DNA of 64,000 bases, from assembly GCA_965219705.1 (NCBI GenBank), contig OZ244789.1, forward strand, positions 1,798,001-1,862,000, read 5' to 3'. The stretch comes from JAJECS01 sp965219705 (lineage in GTDB: Bacteria > Chloroflexota > UBA11872). The position numbers and the translations under genes are program-made. Below are positions 7,930 through 16,362 of this stretch, piece after piece (within the stretch, counting starts at the first letter, position 1; every line of letters begins with the position of its first letter). The notes beneath the pieces were generated by a model that saw only the letters and a program-made list of their open reading frames with translations, searched no databases and was not told where the DNA came from.

Positions 7930-8954
7930 CGGCGCCAGCGCCGCGGACGTGGCAGTTCGCGTTCGACGATCAAGTCATGCGGTTGGATGACGCGCACCGG
8001 CCCAGCCACGCCTTCCGGCCGGGCCTGGACTTCAACGACTGGCGCGACCGTCTGCTCGCGGCTCTGAAGGACCTCCTCGGTCCGTTGCCCGCGAAGGTTG
8101 ATCCTGAGCCCGTCGAGTTGGAGCGCACAGCCTGCCGCGGCTACGTGCAGACCAAGCTCGTCTTTCGCTCCGCGCCCGATGTCGACGTGCCGGCCTATCT
8201 GCTTGTCCCCGATGGCGTCGACGCCAGCCATCCGGCGCCGGCCATCCTGGCCTTGCACGGCCACGGGGGAGGCAAGGGCGATCTCCTCGACCCGGAGGCG
8301 AGCGGCGGGATCTATCACAGCTTCGGACGGCGGTTCGCCGAGCGTGGCTATGTCGTGCTGGCCACCGACGCGCCCGGGTTTGGCGAGCGCGGGCTGGATT
8401 TTCGGCGCTACGGCGGACGCGACGGCTGCAACATCAACTTTCTCAAGCTGGCCCTCTTCGGGCGCAACCTCATGACGCTGGCGATCTGGGACGACCTGCG
8501 TGCGCTGGACGTGCTTCATGCCCGGCCCGAGGTGTTGCCGGGGTGCGTCGGCATCGCCGGGCTCTCATTCGGCGGCACTCGCGCGATGTACTTGGCGGCG
8601 CTCGACCCCCGCGTGGCGGCCGTGGTGGTGAGCGGTTACCTCACCACCTTCCGCGCCTACGCGCTAGCCGCCGGAAATTTCTGCGGCGCCCAGTTTCTGC
8701 CCGGCGTCTACGCCCTGGCCGATGTTGCCGACATTCACGGCTGCATCGCGCCGCGGCCGCTGCTCATCCAGGCGGGACGGGTTGACCGCGGATTCGATAT
8801 CAAAGCCTCACGGCAGGCCCACGCGCAGCTGGCGTCGATCTACGCGGCGGCCGGGGCGGCGGATCGCCTGGCCCGCGACGAGTTCGATGGGGGCCACGAG
8901 TTCCTGCCCGCAGCGCCCTTGATCTTCATGGATCGATGGCTGCGGGCAACGTGA
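7926..8954 (+). CDS. Alpha/beta hydrolase, acetyl-esterase/dienelactone-hydrolase-like
   Basis: A 342-residue alpha/beta hydrolase. The fold appears as AYLLVPDGV, then the oxyanion segment LALHGHGGGKGD, the nucleophile elbow GLSFGG (Ser near 213), the acid in QAGRVDRG (Asp near 285) and the His in GGHEF (near 324). The size and HGHGGGKGD segment are like bacterial acetyl-xylan-esterase or large alpha/beta hydrolases that remove acyl groups from carbohydrates. The TTG start overlaps the isomerase stop (TTGA), implying coupling; an ATG at 7977 is an alternative start. No signal peptide is visible, so it should act in the cytoplasm. Confidence 0.75.
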   Translation: MTAPAPRTWQFAFDDQVMRLDDAHRPSHAFRPGLDFNDWRDRLLAALKDLLGPLPAKVDPEPVELERTACRGYVQTKLVFRSAPDVDVPAYLLVPDGVDASHPAPAILALHGHGGGKGDLLDPEASGGIYHSFGRRFAERGYVVLATDAPGFGERGLDFRRYGGRDGCNINFLKLALFGRNLMTLAIWDDLRALDVLHARPEVLPGCVGIAGLSFGGTRAMYLAALDPRVAAVVVSGYLTTFRAYALAAGNFCGAQFLPGVYALADVADIHGCIAPRPLLIQAGRVDRGFDIKASRQAHAQLASIYAAAGAADRLARDEFDGGHEFLPAAPLIFMDRWLRAT

Positions 8955-9046
8955 GCCACGGCGCATGCGTGGACCGGGCCACGCCCGAACCTAGGCGACG
9001 GCTTGCGTCAGCGCGAAGCCTTGTGTGACATCGGACGCGCGTTGAT

Positions 9047-10315
9047 CTAGCCGAATCGCAGGAACTGGCCTTGGACCCAGTTCCCGTCCTCCATCTCCCA
9101 CCACGTCACGCCGTCGACCACCGTGTTCTGGCCAGTCAGCTTGAGCCGCGATCCCGCGGGCGCGACGTACGCGACCTCGCCATCGGCACGCGGCTCCGTG
9201 CGCACGTTGAGCCCGCCTTCCGGCACGACCACCGCCGTCAACTCGTCGTCGCTCGGCGTTGCGGTGGCTTCGGCCGTGGCGGCTTCGGTCGGCGCCGGGG
9301 CGGCCGTCTCCGCCGGCGCTGCCGTCGGCGCTGGCGTGGCGGACGCGGTAGCGCCCAGCTGCAGATACTGACCTTGCACCCAGTTGCCATCGTCGAGCTC
9401 GTACCACCGAATGCCGTCGATCTCCTCGACGACGCCGGTCACGTTGAGCTGCGATCCGCCGAGCGCGACGTACTGCACCGTGCTGGTGGTGGTGTTGGGC
9501 TCGTTGCGAACGTTGAGCCCATCGTCGGGAATCACCACCGCCGTCTGCGCCGAACCTGTGGCGGGCGCCGCCGGCGCTGCCGGCGCTGCGGCCGCCGTTG
9601 CGCCTAGTTCCAGATACTGACTCTGCACCCAGTTGCCGTCGTCGACCTCGTGCCACCGAATGCCGTCAAGCTCCTGGACGACGCCGGTTAGGTTGAGCTG
9701 CGTCCCGCCGCCCGCGACGTACTGCACCGTGCTGCTGGTGGTGTTGGGCTCGTTGCGAACGTTGAGTCCGTCGCTGGGAATCACCACCCCGGACGCCGGC
9801 ACAGGGCGCTCTGCGACCCGCTCGGCGAGCTGGCTCGGATCGGTCGGGATCTCAATGATCTGTCCCGCAAAGATCACCGCCGCGTCGGGCAGGTCGTTGA
9901 AGGCGACGATGTCGTCCACGCTCACGCCGAACTGCTCCGCGATCCCTGACAGCGTGTCATCGGGCTGGACGGTGTAGATGACGGGCCCGGTGGGCGTCGG
10001 CGTCGCGGCGGGTGTCGGGGTTGCGGTGGGCTCGGCCGGCGTGGCCGGCGTTGGCGTGTCCACGACGACCGGAGTCTGGGTTGGGAGCACCCGCAATGTA
10101 GGCGGGGTGGTTCGCGCCGGAGACGGCGTAGTCCCTGTCGCCGGCGATGTGGTGACGGTTGGTGTCGCGGCGCCGTCAGCGGTGGTATCGGTCTCGCCAT
10201 CGCCGCCGAACAACGTGATGATCAAAACCACAACGATGGCGATCACCAGCGCCGGCCCGACGAGCAACGTGAGGAACAGCCGATACCTACGCAAGCTGTT
10301 CAAGGAGGCCCCCAT
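9047..10315 (-). CDS. Membrane-anchored LysM and triple SH3b surface protein
   Basis: A 422-residue exported protein. A basic start (LNSLRRYR) and one membrane helix (about 13-37) anchor it. Residues about 38-112 are a Thr/Pro-rich spacer. A LysM domain (about 113-157; YTVQPDDTLSGIAEQFGV) should bind peptidoglycan or similar glycans. Three bacterial SH3 repeats follow at about 178-240, 262-325 and 362-422, each with GLNVRxEP, a VAxGGxxLxxTG strand and DGNWVQxQxLxxG. Ala/Thr/Pro spacers separate repeats 2 and 3. No catalytic domain is present, so a cell-wall binding or scaffolding role is likely. Confidence 0.8.
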   Translation of the reverse strand: MGASLNSLRRYRLFLTLLVGPALVIAIVVVLIITLFGGDGETDTTADGAATPTVTTSPATGTTPSPARTTPPTLRVLPTQTPVVVDTPTPATPAEPTATPTPAATPTPTGPVIYTVQPDDTLSGIAEQFGVSVDDIVAFNDLPDAAVIFAGQIIEIPTDPSQLAERVAERPVPASGVVIPSDGLNVRNEPNTTSSTVQYVAGGGTQLNLTGVVQELDGIRWHEVDDGNWVQSQYLELGATAAAAPAAPAAPATGSAQTAVVIPDDGLNVRNEPNTTTSTVQYVALGGSQLNVTGVVEEIDGIRWYELDDGNWVQGQYLQLGATASATPAPTAAPAETAAPAPTEAATAEATATPSDDELTAVVVPEGGLNVRTEPRADGEVAYVAPAGSRLKLTGQNTVVDGVTWWEMEDGNWVQGQFLRFG

Positions 10316-10587
10316 TCATGGGCGAGCTAGAGCTATCCCAATGCCTCCCCGCGCCTAACGGCCCCTCACGCCCGGTAGACACGTGCGTGAAACGTCAGCT
10401 AGACGCTAGCGACAGTCTACACGCGCCCGGGGCCGCGCGACACTGTAACAGCCTCGCCCGGTCTCGCGCATCGTCTCGCCACCATCCGTCTTTGTGAGGG
10501 GGCTGCCGGCGCCGCGTATGGTTGGGCAGAATAGGGTGCGGGCGGCAGGCGCGCGCACCACAGCTGCAGACGAGGAGGCGAGACCTT

Positions 10588-10794
10588 TTGGCCACACGAC
10601 GTCGAGTATCGCTGAGCGATCTCTATGCCGACGCATGTCGTCGCGTCGATGTCACACCTGAAGAGGCCGTGGGGTGTGAGCGGGTTGGTGACCGGCTTCG
10701 GCTGATGGTCACCAAAGATACGACGATTGAATTCCTGCTCGTCGATGATCCCGAGAGCGACCGCCTAGTTCTCGGGCAGGCCATCGAGGAGTAG
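10588..10794 (+). CDS. Small hypothetical protein with a TTG start
   Basis: A 68-residue acidic soluble protein (LSDLYADACRRVDVTPEEAV, ending LVLGQAIEE). The frame is open to 10522, but a GAGGAGG site at 10572-10578 lies 9 bases before the TTG at 10588, which fixes the start. No family is recognised. It is alone between two minus-strand genes. Confidence 0.55.
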   Translation: MATRRRVSLSDLYADACRRVDVTPEEAVGCERVGDRLRLMVTKDTTIEFLLVDDPESDRLVLGQAIEE

Positions 10795-10929
10795 CGCCAG
10801 CCGGCATAGCCGCCGCCCTGCGATCGAGGACGGTCTTGTGATGGCGCGGGGCCGCTTCGCCGGCGCGCCTATACCCCTGGGGGTGGATCCGATTCCCAGG
10901 CGTTCGCGGCCCGCGCGGCGAGCGTCGGG

Positions 10930-11673
10930 CTACGATACTCCCGCCCGCCGATCGAGCGCCGCATTGGCCAGTCGTACCACGAGCCCAAAGATCGCCAGCA
11001 GCCCCAGCAATGTTCCCGCGGGTCCCCAGGCGCCGAAGGTGATCGCCCATGTCCCGAGCATGAACACGCCCCAGGCGCCACTGGCCAGGCCAAGCACGAT
11101 CAGCGGAAATACGAGCAGCACCGCCATCGCCGTGTAGCCGGTGGAGTGCCGCACTCCCGGGATGCGGCTCACGCCGAAGGCCCGGCGGCTTTCGCGGTCG
11201 AGGTGATACGCCGCCGCGAACCAGAACGCGCTCACCACGAGCGGCGCTCCGACCCAGGCTGCCGCAAGGAGGCTCAGGTCGGACGCGAGCCGCGGATCAT
11301 CCGGGACTGGGAGCGACGTCCAGCCAACGTCCATGGCCAACACCTGCTGCACCGTGCCCGGGATGCCGTCGGGCCAGGGCACGACCAGCGAGACGGCGGC
11401 CCAGGCGAGGGCTCCGGCGGCGGCGAGAGCCACCGCTGCGATGGGCCGCTGCCAGCGTGTGCGGCCCAGCCACCCCTTGAAATCGTCCCAGGTCTCACCC
11501 AGCGTCAGCGGACGGTCTTGGTCGTGTGATGAAGCCGTCGGCCGCGACGCCTCGTTCGTGCCCGGACCCGCCTCGGTAAGACGCTCAATCGATCCCGGGA
11601 CGTTGGCCGGCCGCGCGCCGCCGGACACCAGGCGCGGGTCCCGAGCCCGGCCGCCTGGATCGCCGGCCGTCAT
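10930..11673 (-). CDS. Multi-span membrane protein of unknown function
   Basis: A 247-residue protein with a 70-residue Pro/Arg/Ala-rich cytoplasmic head followed by about five membrane helices (for example PIAAVALAAAGALAWAAVS, LLAAAWVGAPLVVSAFWFAA, AMAVLLVFPLIVLGLASG and TLLGLLAIFGLVVRLANA). The middle helices have the look of a YIP1-like or DUF-type membrane domain, but no diagnostic motif is present. It diverges from the T-box/cysE transcription unit. Confidence 0.5.
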   Translation of the reverse strand: MTAGDPGGRARDPRLVSGGARPANVPGSIERLTEAGPGTNEASRPTASSHDQDRPLTLGETWDDFKGWLGRTRWQRPIAAVALAAAGALAWAAVSLVVPWPDGIPGTVQQVLAMDVGWTSLPVPDDPRLASDLSLLAAAWVGAPLVVSAFWFAAAYHLDRESRRAFGVSRIPGVRHSTGYTAMAVLLVFPLIVLGLASGAWGVFMLGTWAITFGAWGPAGTLLGLLAIFGLVVRLANAALDRRAGVS

Positions 11674-11748
11674 GGCCTCGTTGATGCCTGTCTGCGCATA
11701 TCGAGCATTCTACGCAGCCCGAATGCTGTAGTTGACAGGGCCCGACGG

Positions 11749-11777
11749 TTGACAGCCGCGCCTACGGGGCGTAAGTA
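11749..11777 (+). promoter_or_regulatory. Putative sigma-70-like promoter of the T-box/cysE unit
   Basis: A perfect TTGACA (11749-11754) is followed after 17 bases by TAAGTA (11772-11777), a weak -10 match. Transcription would begin near 11784, just before the first paired base of the T-box. A second TTGACA at 11732-11737 has no good partner at the right distance. Confidence 0.45.
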
Positions 11778-11794
11778 CGGGGAACAATCGAGTG

Positions 11795-12046
11795 TGCGGC
11801 GTTGAACGAGACCAGTAGCCGTCCCTGATGCGGACAGCGAGCCGGCGGCGGTGAGAGGCCGGTGCGCGACGGACGGTGAATTGCCCTCGGGAGCCGCTCG
11901 GCCGAAGCGATATCGTGGTAGGCCGAGCCGGATGGCCCCCGTTAGCGGGCCAGGGTGCCACGGCACCCGCTGAGGCTGCGTGCCGCGAGGTCGCAGCGCA
12001 GGAAGGTGGAATCACGGGAGCGCCCGTCCTTCGGGATGGGCGCTCC
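11795..12046 (+). promoter_or_regulatory. T-box riboswitch, cysteine type
   Basis: Stem I: CGAG (11807-11810) pairs with CTCG (11886-11889). The AGTA loop strand is at 11814-11817, and CCGTCC (11819-11824) pairs with GGACGG (11871-11876). The apical GCCGG/CCGG motif is at 11841-11862. The specifier loop GTGAATTGCC contains TGC (Cys) at 11882-11884. Antiterminator: AAGG (12003-12006), the T-box bulge TGGAATC (12007-12013) and ACGGG (12014-12018) pair back with CCCGT and CCTT (12023-12031). The bulge TGGA would pair with a tRNA ending in UCCA; tRNA-Cys has U73, agreeing with the specifier. The competing hairpin is 12017-12029 with 12034-12046, a 13-bp stem with a UUCG loop. No U-run follows, so transcription or translation control is undecided. 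Confidence 0.88.
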
Positions 12047-12145
12047 TCGCGCGTTGGGAGGGCTTGGCCAATCGACCCGAAAGATGACGCCACCGCCAAA
12101 GCGCGGGAGGCCGCCGCCAAGAAGCGCCGCCGCCGGCCCGAGTGG

Positions 12146-12724
12146 ATGCAGGTCGTGCTCGACAAGGACCCGGCAGCGAAGAACGTGCTGGAAGTGCTGC
12201 TCTACCCCAGCGTGCACGCGCTGTTCTTCCATCGCATCGCCCACTGGGTGTATGCGCGCGGCGTGCCGGTGCTGCCCCGGGCCATCAGCCAGTTTGCGCG
12301 GCTCGCAACCGGCGGCATCGAGATTCATCCGGGCGCCGTGATCGGCCGCCGCTTCTTCATCGACCACGGATCGGGCGTGGTGATTGGGGAGACCGCGCGC
12401 GTGGGCGACGACGTCATGCTCTACCACCAGGTGACGTTGGGCGCCACGGGGTGGTGGCGCGATGACGGCGTCGGCGGCAAGCGGCGCCACCCCATCGTCG
12501 AGGACAGCGTGACCATCGGGGTCGGGGCCAGCATCCTTGGGCCGGTGACCGTCGGCGCCCGCAGCCGAATTGGTGCGCTGGCGATTGTCGTCGAAGACGT
12601 GCCGCCCGGCTCGACCGTCGTCGGGCCCCGCGCCAGCTACGTGGAGCGACAGGGTGAACCGGTGCGGCGGCAACCGATCCGGCAACTCGGTGAGCGCCGC
12701 AACCCGCCGGACTACGTAATCTGA
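12146..12724 (+). CDS. cysE: Serine O-acetyltransferase
   Basis: Makes O-acetylserine from serine and acetyl-CoA, the first step of cysteine synthesis. The protein has the short CysE/EpsC layout: a helical head (LDKDPAAKNVLEVLLYPSVHALFFHRIAHWVY), then the left-handed beta-helix of hexapeptide repeats. Family marks are IEIHPGAVIGRRFFIDHG, GVVIGETARVGDDVMLYHQVTLG and KRRHPIVEDSVTIGVGASILGPV. The catalytic His sits in FIDHG. ATG 12146 gives 192 residues, slightly short at the N-terminus. The only strong ribosome site (GGGAGGG, 12056-12062) is 8 bases before an ATC at 12071 in the same frame, so a longer protein from a rare start is possible. The cysteine T-box directly upstream fits the function. 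Confidence 0.88.
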   Translation: MQVVLDKDPAAKNVLEVLLYPSVHALFFHRIAHWVYARGVPVLPRAISQFARLATGGIEIHPGAVIGRRFFIDHGSGVVIGETARVGDDVMLYHQVTLGATGWWRDDGVGGKRRHPIVEDSVTIGVGASILGPVTVGARSRIGALAIVVEDVPPGSTVVGPRASYVERQGEPVRRQPIRQLGERRNPPDYVI

Positions 12725-12781
12725 TCTGGCCGATACACTGAGCGACCGTCGTTGGTCGTCGTGAGGCCGCCCGTGCAACGT

Positions 12782-14503
12782 ATGTCCTCGCTCTTCGGTC
12801 GCACCCTGCGCGAAGATCCCTCCGACGCCACCATCGCCTCCCACCGGCTCATGGTGCGCGGCGCCTTCATTCGCCCCCTCGGCGCGGGCATCTTCAGCTA
12901 TCTGCCGTTGGGTTGGCGCACGTTGCGGCGAATCGAGCAGATCGTGCGCGAAGAGATGGACGCGATCGGCTCCCAGGAACTCCTCATGCCCGTGGTGCAT
13001 CCGTCCACCCTCTGGGAACGCTCCGGCCGCTTCGCCTCGCTCGGTCCCGAGTTGGTGCGGTTCAAGGATCGCGCCGATCGCAACATGGTGCTCGCCCTTA
13101 CCCATGAGGAGATCGCGCTCGATCTCGCCGCCCGCCTCCTCAACTCCTACCGCCAGCTCCCCGCCAGCGTCTATCACTTTCAGACGAAGTTTCGCGACGA
13201 GCCCCGCCCGCGCGGCGGCCTGTTGCGGACCCGCGAGTTCACCATGAAGGACGCGTATACCTTCGACGCGACGCCGGAGAGTCTGGACGCGACCTATCAG
13301 CACTTCGTCACGGCCTACGTCCGCGCATTTCGCCGCTGCGGGATCGAGCCGCTCGTCGTCGAGTCGGACGCCAGCGCCATGGGGGGCTCGGACGCCGACG
13401 AATTTCACGCGCTGACATCCGCCGGGGAGGACACGATTGTCATGTGTCCCACCGGAGACTACGGGGCGAACCAGGAGGTGGCGACCTGCCGGACGCCCGA
13501 GCCTGACGACGCCGAGCCGCTCCCGATGGAAAAGGTCGAAACCCCCGGGCAGGAGACCATTGCCGCCGTGGCCGGTTACTTGGGCATTCCGACACGCCGA
13601 ACACTCAAGGCCGTCTTCTATTGGACCGGCGACAAGATTGCGTTTGTGGCCATTCGCGGCGATCTGGACGTGAACGAGGCCAAGCTGCGCGGGGCGTTGG
13701 GCGCGCCCGATATTCGTCTCGCCGCCGATCAGGAATTGACCGCTGCCGGCCTCGTGCCGGGCTACGCCTCGCCGGTGAATCTCGACCAAGTCATGGTCGT
13801 CGTGGATCGCTCCGTGGACCGGGCGGCCAATCTGGTTGCCGGGGCCAACATGCCGGGCGTTCACCTGTTGAACGTGAATTTCCCGCGTGACTTCGCCGCC
13901 GACCTCGTCGTCGATATCGCCGCCGTCGCCGCCGGGGACCCGTGCCCCAGATGCGGCACATCGCTTGAGCTTCGGACCGGCATCGAAATTGGCAACACGT
14001 TCAAATTCGGCGCGTACTACAGCGGCAAGCTCAATGCCACCTTCCTGTCTGAAGGCGGGTCGCCGCAGCCCATCGTCATGGGTTCCTACGGCATCGGCAT
14101 CACGCGGCTCGCGGCGGCAATCGTCGAGCTCCATCACGACGAACACGGCATAGTCTGGCCCGCCAGCGTGGCGCCGTTCGACGTGCACCTTGTGCAGCTG
14201 GGACAGGCCGACGTGCGGCAGGCCGCGGATCGTCTGGCCCACGATCTTGACGCTGCCGGCCTTACCGTGCTGGTCGATGACCGTGACGAAAGCGCGGGGG
14301 TCAAGTTCAACGATGCCGACCTCCTCGGCATTCCGATCCGCTGCACCGTCAGCCGCCGCACGGTCCGGGCAAACGCGGTCGAGATCAAGCTCCGCCACGT
14401 GGATGAGCGGGAACAGGTGGCGTCCGCCGACGCGGTGGCAAGGGTCCTCGCGGAGCACGGCGCACTGCTGGCCGCGCTCAGTCCCGACGCTCCGCCCGGG
14501 TAG
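12782..14503 (+). CDS. proS: Prolyl-tRNA synthetase, bacterial type with editing domain
   Basis: A 573-residue class II synthetase that charges tRNA-Pro. Motif 1 lies around FIRPLGAGIFSYLPLGWRTLRR and EELMPV-like sequence. Motif 2 is FQTKFRDEPRPRGGLLRTREF, and motif 3 is YGIGITRLAAAIVE. Between motifs 2 and 3 is the INS editing domain (about 220-400), which removes misacylated alanine. The C-terminal anticodon-binding domain starts near DVHLVQLG. The ATG at 12782 (SSLFGRTLRE) is the family start. It follows cysE by 57 bases on the same strand, so the cysteine T-box may also affect it. This is an uncommon partner for cysE; cysS is the usual one. Confidence 0.95.
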   Translation: MSSLFGRTLREDPSDATIASHRLMVRGAFIRPLGAGIFSYLPLGWRTLRRIEQIVREEMDAIGSQELLMPVVHPSTLWERSGRFASLGPELVRFKDRADRNMVLALTHEEIALDLAARLLNSYRQLPASVYHFQTKFRDEPRPRGGLLRTREFTMKDAYTFDATPESLDATYQHFVTAYVRAFRRCGIEPLVVESDASAMGGSDADEFHALTSAGEDTIVMCPTGDYGANQEVATCRTPEPDDAEPLPMEKVETPGQETIAAVAGYLGIPTRRTLKAVFYWTGDKIAFVAIRGDLDVNEAKLRGALGAPDIRLAADQELTAAGLVPGYASPVNLDQVMVVVDRSVDRAANLVAGANMPGVHLLNVNFPRDFAADLVVDIAAVAAGDPCPRCGTSLELRTGIEIGNTFKFGAYYSGKLNATFLSEGGSPQPIVMGSYGIGITRLAAAIVELHHDEHGIVWPASVAPFDVHLVQLGQADVRQAADRLAHDLDAAGLTVLVDDRDESAGVKFNDADLLGIPIRCTVSRRTVRANAVEIKLRHVDEREQVASADAVARVLAEHGALLAALSPDAPPG

Positions 14504-14559
14504 CTCGCCGTGGGAGCAGCAGCTGCGGTCAGTCCCCAAGCCCTGATGAAAGGCTCGTG

Positions 14560-16362
14560 ATGGCCGTCGCACCTTCGAGCTCCGCGGATGGCGTCGCCTG
14601 GGATCTGTCGGCGCTATACAGCGGTCTCGACGATCCAGGCATTGGGCGCGATCACGACGCCGCCGAGACCCGCGCGGAGGCTTTTGCCACGCGCTATCGC
14701 GGCCGGATTGGGGAACTGTCCGCCGCCGGCCTTTGCGAGGCAGTTCGCGAGCTGCAAGATATCTATGAGCTCATGGACGCGCCGGTGATCTTTGCGCATT
14801 TGCAGCATGCGGCGCACAGCGACGATCCGGCGGCTGGCCGGCTGCTTAACACGACCCAGGCGCGCAGCACCGAGATCCGCCGCCACCTCATCTTCTTCGA
14901 CCTCGAGTGGGTGCATCTGGACGACGAACGCGCGGCTGAACTGATGGCGGACCCGCAGCTGGCGGACTTTGCGTATCTCCTCGAGCGCGAGCGCCGGACC
15001 AAGCCGCACCGCCTGGCCGAGGGCGAAGAGCAGCTGATGGACGAGAAGGCCAACACGGGCGTGCGCTCGTGGTCGCGCTTGTTCGACGAGATCACCAGCC
15101 GCATCACCTGTGAGGTCGAGGTCGACGGCGAGCGGCGCACACTGACCGAGTCTGAGACCCTGGCCCTGCTCTACAGCCCCGACCGCGCCACCCGCCGCAG
15201 CGCCGCCGCCGGTCTCACCGCCGCACTGGCGGCCCAGCAGCATCCGCTGACCTACGTCTTCAACGTCTGCCTGCAAGACCATGCCATCGACGACCGGCTG
15301 CGGCACTACCCAAGCCCCATCGCCTCCCGCAATTTGGCCAACGAAATCGAGCCCGCCGCCGTCGAGGCGCTGGTGGCCGCCTGTGAGGCCGGATTCGGCA
15401 TCGTGCAGCGGTACTACCGCCTCAAGCGGCGCCTGCTCGGCCTCGACGAGCTATTCGACTACGACCGCTACGCCCCCATCAAGGCCGACGACACCGTCTA
15501 CTCGTGGGACCGTTGCCGAGAGATCGTGGTCGACAGCTACGCCGCGTTCTCAGAGACGCTCGGCGGCATCGCGTCGCGAGCGTTCGAGGAGCGCTGGATT
15601 GACGCCGAGCTGCGAATCGGCAAGCGGGGCGGCGCCTTCAGCGCCGGGTCGACCACGCAGACGCACCCTTACGTGCTCTGCAACTACACCGACCGCATTC
15701 GTGATGTCATGACCGTCGCCCACGAGTTGGGCCATGCGGCGCACCAGTTCTTGTCGCGCGGCGTGGGCTACCTGCAATCGCACACGCCCCTGACCACGGC
15801 GGAAACCGCGTCGGTGTTCGGCGAGATGCTGGTCTTTCGCCGCCTGCTGGCGGCGCAGCCGTCAGACCAGGCGCGCCTGTCGCTGCTGGCGAGCAAGATC
15901 GAGGACAGCTTCGCCACCGTGTTCCGTCAGATCGCCATGCACCGCTTTGAGGAGTCGGCGCACGCGGCCCGCCGCGACGAAGGCGAGCTGCCGGCCGTAC
16001 GCTTGAGCGAGCTATGGGTAAAGGCGAACGCGCCGATGCACGGGAACGCGGTCACCCTCACGGACGACTACCGCACCTGGTGGAGCTATATCCCGCACTT
16101 CGTGCACTCGCCGTTTTACGTCTATGCCTACGCCTTCGGCGAGCTGCTCGTCCTGGCGCTACTCCAAGTCTATGATGCGCGGGGCGACGCCTTCGCGCCT
16201 GCCTATGCCGAGATGCTGAGCCGCGGCGGCTCCGTCTCGCCCGAGGAGCTGGTCCGCCCGATGGGCATCGACCTGAACGACCCAGCCTTCTGGTCCGGCG
16301 GGGTGGCGATTCTCGACGACATGGTGTCGCAGGCCGAAGCGCTGGCGGCCGGGCTCGCATGA
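14560..16362 (+). CDS. M3-family oligoendopeptidase (PepF-like)
   Basis: A 600-residue zinc metallopeptidase of the thimet/oligoendopeptidase F group, which cleaves short peptides in the cytoplasm. The zinc motif HELGHAAH is near residues 388-395, and the third ligand Glu is expected in TAETASVFGEML about 25 residues later. The SAGSTTQTHPYVLCNYT strand before the zinc site and the FVYAYAFGELLVLALLQVY-type end are typical of the M3B branch. The N-terminal helical half (WDLSALYSGLDDP) is complete. The ATG at 14560 is preferred over GTG at 14557. It overlaps the next gene by 4 bases (ATGA). Confidence 0.92.
   Translation: MAVAPSSSADGVAWDLSALYSGLDDPGIGRDHDAAETRAEAFATRYRGRIGELSAAGLCEAVRELQDIYELMDAPVIFAHLQHAAHSDDPAAGRLLNTTQARSTEIRRHLIFFDLEWVHLDDERAAELMADPQLADFAYLLERERRTKPHRLAEGEEQLMDEKANTGVRSWSRLFDEITSRITCEVEVDGERRTLTESETLALLYSPDRATRRSAAAGLTAALAAQQHPLTYVFNVCLQDHAIDDRLRHYPSPIASRNLANEIEPAAVEALVAACEAGFGIVQRYYRLKRRLLGLDELFDYDRYAPIKADDTVYSWDRCREIVVDSYAAFSETLGGIASRAFEERWIDAELRIGKRGGAFSAGSTTQTHPYVLCNYTDRIRDVMTVAHELGHAAHQFLSRGVGYLQSHTPLTTAETASVFGEMLVFRRLLAAQPSDQARLSLLASKIEDSFATVFRQIAMHRFEESAHAARRDEGELPAVRLSELWVKANAPMHGNAVTLTDDYRTWWSYIPHFVHSPFYVYAYAFGELLVLALLQVYDARGDAFAPAYAEMLSRGGSVSPEELVRPMGIDLNDPAFWSGGVAILDDMVSQAEALAAGLA

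Noticed and set aside
11942..14572. Minus-strand open frame of 876 codons
   Set aside because: It is the complement of cysE and proS, which have strong family motifs; the long frame reflects high GC.
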